From: Lepidurus packardi | Taxonomy: Eukaryota > Arthropoda > Branchiopoda > Notostraca > Triopsidae | Direction of reading: 5' to 3' | NCBI GenBank assembly: GCA_023053545.1 | Contig: JAKZAN010000088.1 | Coordinates: 62,001 to 126,000, forward strand | DNA length: 64,000 nt | Shown: one piece after another, positions 63,641 through 64,000 of the stretch | Layout: each line of letters opens with the position of its first letter | Position numbering within the stretch: position 1 is the stretch's first letter | Program-made: the position numbers and the translations under genes | The notes under the pieces: generated by a model | Databases searched by the model: none | Seen by the model: the letters and a program-made list of their open reading frames with translations, nothing else | What the model was told of the DNA's origin: nothing

Positions 63641-64000
63641 CCGTAAGGTATTAATTCAGTCCGTAAGGAATTAATTCAGTCCGTAAGGAATTAATTCAGT
63701 CCGTAAGGAATTCATTCAGTCCGTAAGTAGTTAATTCAGTAAGAAAGGAATTCAATAAATCCTAAAGAATTAATTCAGTCCGTAAGGAACTCATTCAGTC
63801 CGTAAGGAATTAATTCAGTCCGTAAGGAATTCATTCACTCCGTAAGGAATTAATTCAGTTCGTAAGGAATTAATTCAGTCCGTAAGGAATTCTTTCAGTC
63901 CGTAATTAATTCATTCATTCCTTACGGAATTAATTAAGTCCATAATGAATTAATTCAGTCCGTAAGGAATTAATTAAATCCGTACGGAATTAATTCAGAC
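63641..64000 (+). repeat. Family-C-like tail, array continuing past the window
   Basis: This returns to gtaagtagttaatt with the caataaatcc doublet and the inverted core near 63,920. It has a few private changes (ggaactcatt, cactccg, ggaattctttcag). The last bases are mid-monomer, so the array is cut by the window edge. Confidence 0.85.

Larger units (their letters stand above)
1..64000 (+). repeat. Satellite array of a 20-bp monomer, spanning the whole window
   Basis: Consensus CAGTCCGTAAGGAATTAATT repeats head to tail from the first base to the last, so both array ends lie outside the window. Perfect consensus copies occur, for example, at 241-260. Most other copies differ at one to four positions. 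No block of array is flipped to the opposite strand. Common variant positions are 1-2 (CAG to AAG), 6-8 (CCGT to CCAT, TCGT or ACGT), 10-12 (AAGG to ACGG or AATG) and 13-20 (AATTAATT to ATTTAATT or AATTCATT). Period breaks come from 12-bp truncated monomers and from single-base losses and gains. Both strands are closed by stops within about 15 codons in all frames, so no protein-coding function is supported. The layout fits eukaryotic heterochromatic satellite DNA; the family and species are not recognised. Confidence 0.98.

Noticed and set aside
1-64000. CRISPR array
   Set aside because: Repeats are contiguous with no unique spacers, and there are no cas genes. The variation is scattered substitution within a tandem monomer.
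1-64000. Protein-coding repeats (20-residue repeat protein)
   Set aside because: A 20-bp period cycles through all frames every 60 bp, and TAA at monomer positions 8 and 16 stops each + frame. TTA and TCA do the same for the - strand. Open stretches are about 15 codons.
1-64000. Human-type GGAAT/CATTC satellite II/III or the Drosophila 12-bp dodeca satellite
   Set aside because: GGAAT occurs only once per 20-bp unit inside GGAATT and is not tandem on its own. The monomer does not match the G/C-rich dodeca unit.
1-64000. Telomeric repeat or CENP-B box
   Set aside because: I see no TTAGGG, TTAGG or TTTAGGG runs and no match to the 17-bp CENP-B box in the monomer or its frequent variants.

Overview
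The whole 64-kb window is one satellite DNA array. It is built from about 3,200 head-to-tail copies of a 20-bp monomer, consensus CAGTCCGTAAGGAATTAATT (35% GC), and the array runs off both ends of the window. All recognisable monomers point the same way. I find no genes, RNA genes, CRISPR array or transposon. With a 20-bp period, the two TAA per monomer on + and the TTA and TCA (stops on -) close every frame within about 15 codons. This architecture (tens of kb of short monomers, nested higher-order repeats, no genes) is typical of eukaryotic heterochromatin such as centromeric, pericentromeric, subtelomeric or sex/B-chromosome DNA. I do not recognise this monomer and cannot name the organism.

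The monomers are not all alike, and their variants fall into three recurring mixtures. Family A carries ATCGAT, aataaaatccgtacgg, caggccg and cagtgtg variants. Family C carries gtaagtagttaatt, caataaatcc and aataagttcatttcg. Family B carries aattccgtccg, aattaggtccg and caatcaatcc. The layout is A (1-4,823), an A/T-only island (4,824-4,947), C (about 4,950-14,350) and B (about 14,350-33,365). It then repeats as A mixed with C and three more islands (33,400-47,323), C (47,324-54,660), B (54,660-63,640) and a C-like tail. The order A-island-C-B therefore occurs twice, about 40-42 kb apart, which suggests a mega-scale duplication.

Inside these domains there are younger tandem duplications. They include a 5,589-bp duplication (11,912-22,087), a 1,020-bp repeat (14,700-17,340), an 800-bp repeat (26,800-28,515), 890/891-bp repeats (31,690-33,360, 34,510-36,030 and 59,690-61,480) and a 1,792-bp duplication (48,126-51,744). 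An exact 18-monomer deletion and a 3.3-kb internal expansion can be read by comparing copies.

The most interesting small-scale signal is an inverted-repeat core in the monomer: TCC-GTAA-GGA, a 3-bp stem with a GTAA loop. Variants strengthen it (a 10-bp stem at 9,337-9,360 and a perfect 24-bp palindrome at 29,761-29,784), invert it (TCC-TTAC-GGA), or embed it as arms TCCGTAA...TTACGGA. All four A/T islands sit exactly between those arms, as if the 16-bp spacer of the common inverted variant had grown to 102-110 bp. I estimated alignments by eye; breakpoints are good to about one monomer unless stated otherwise.
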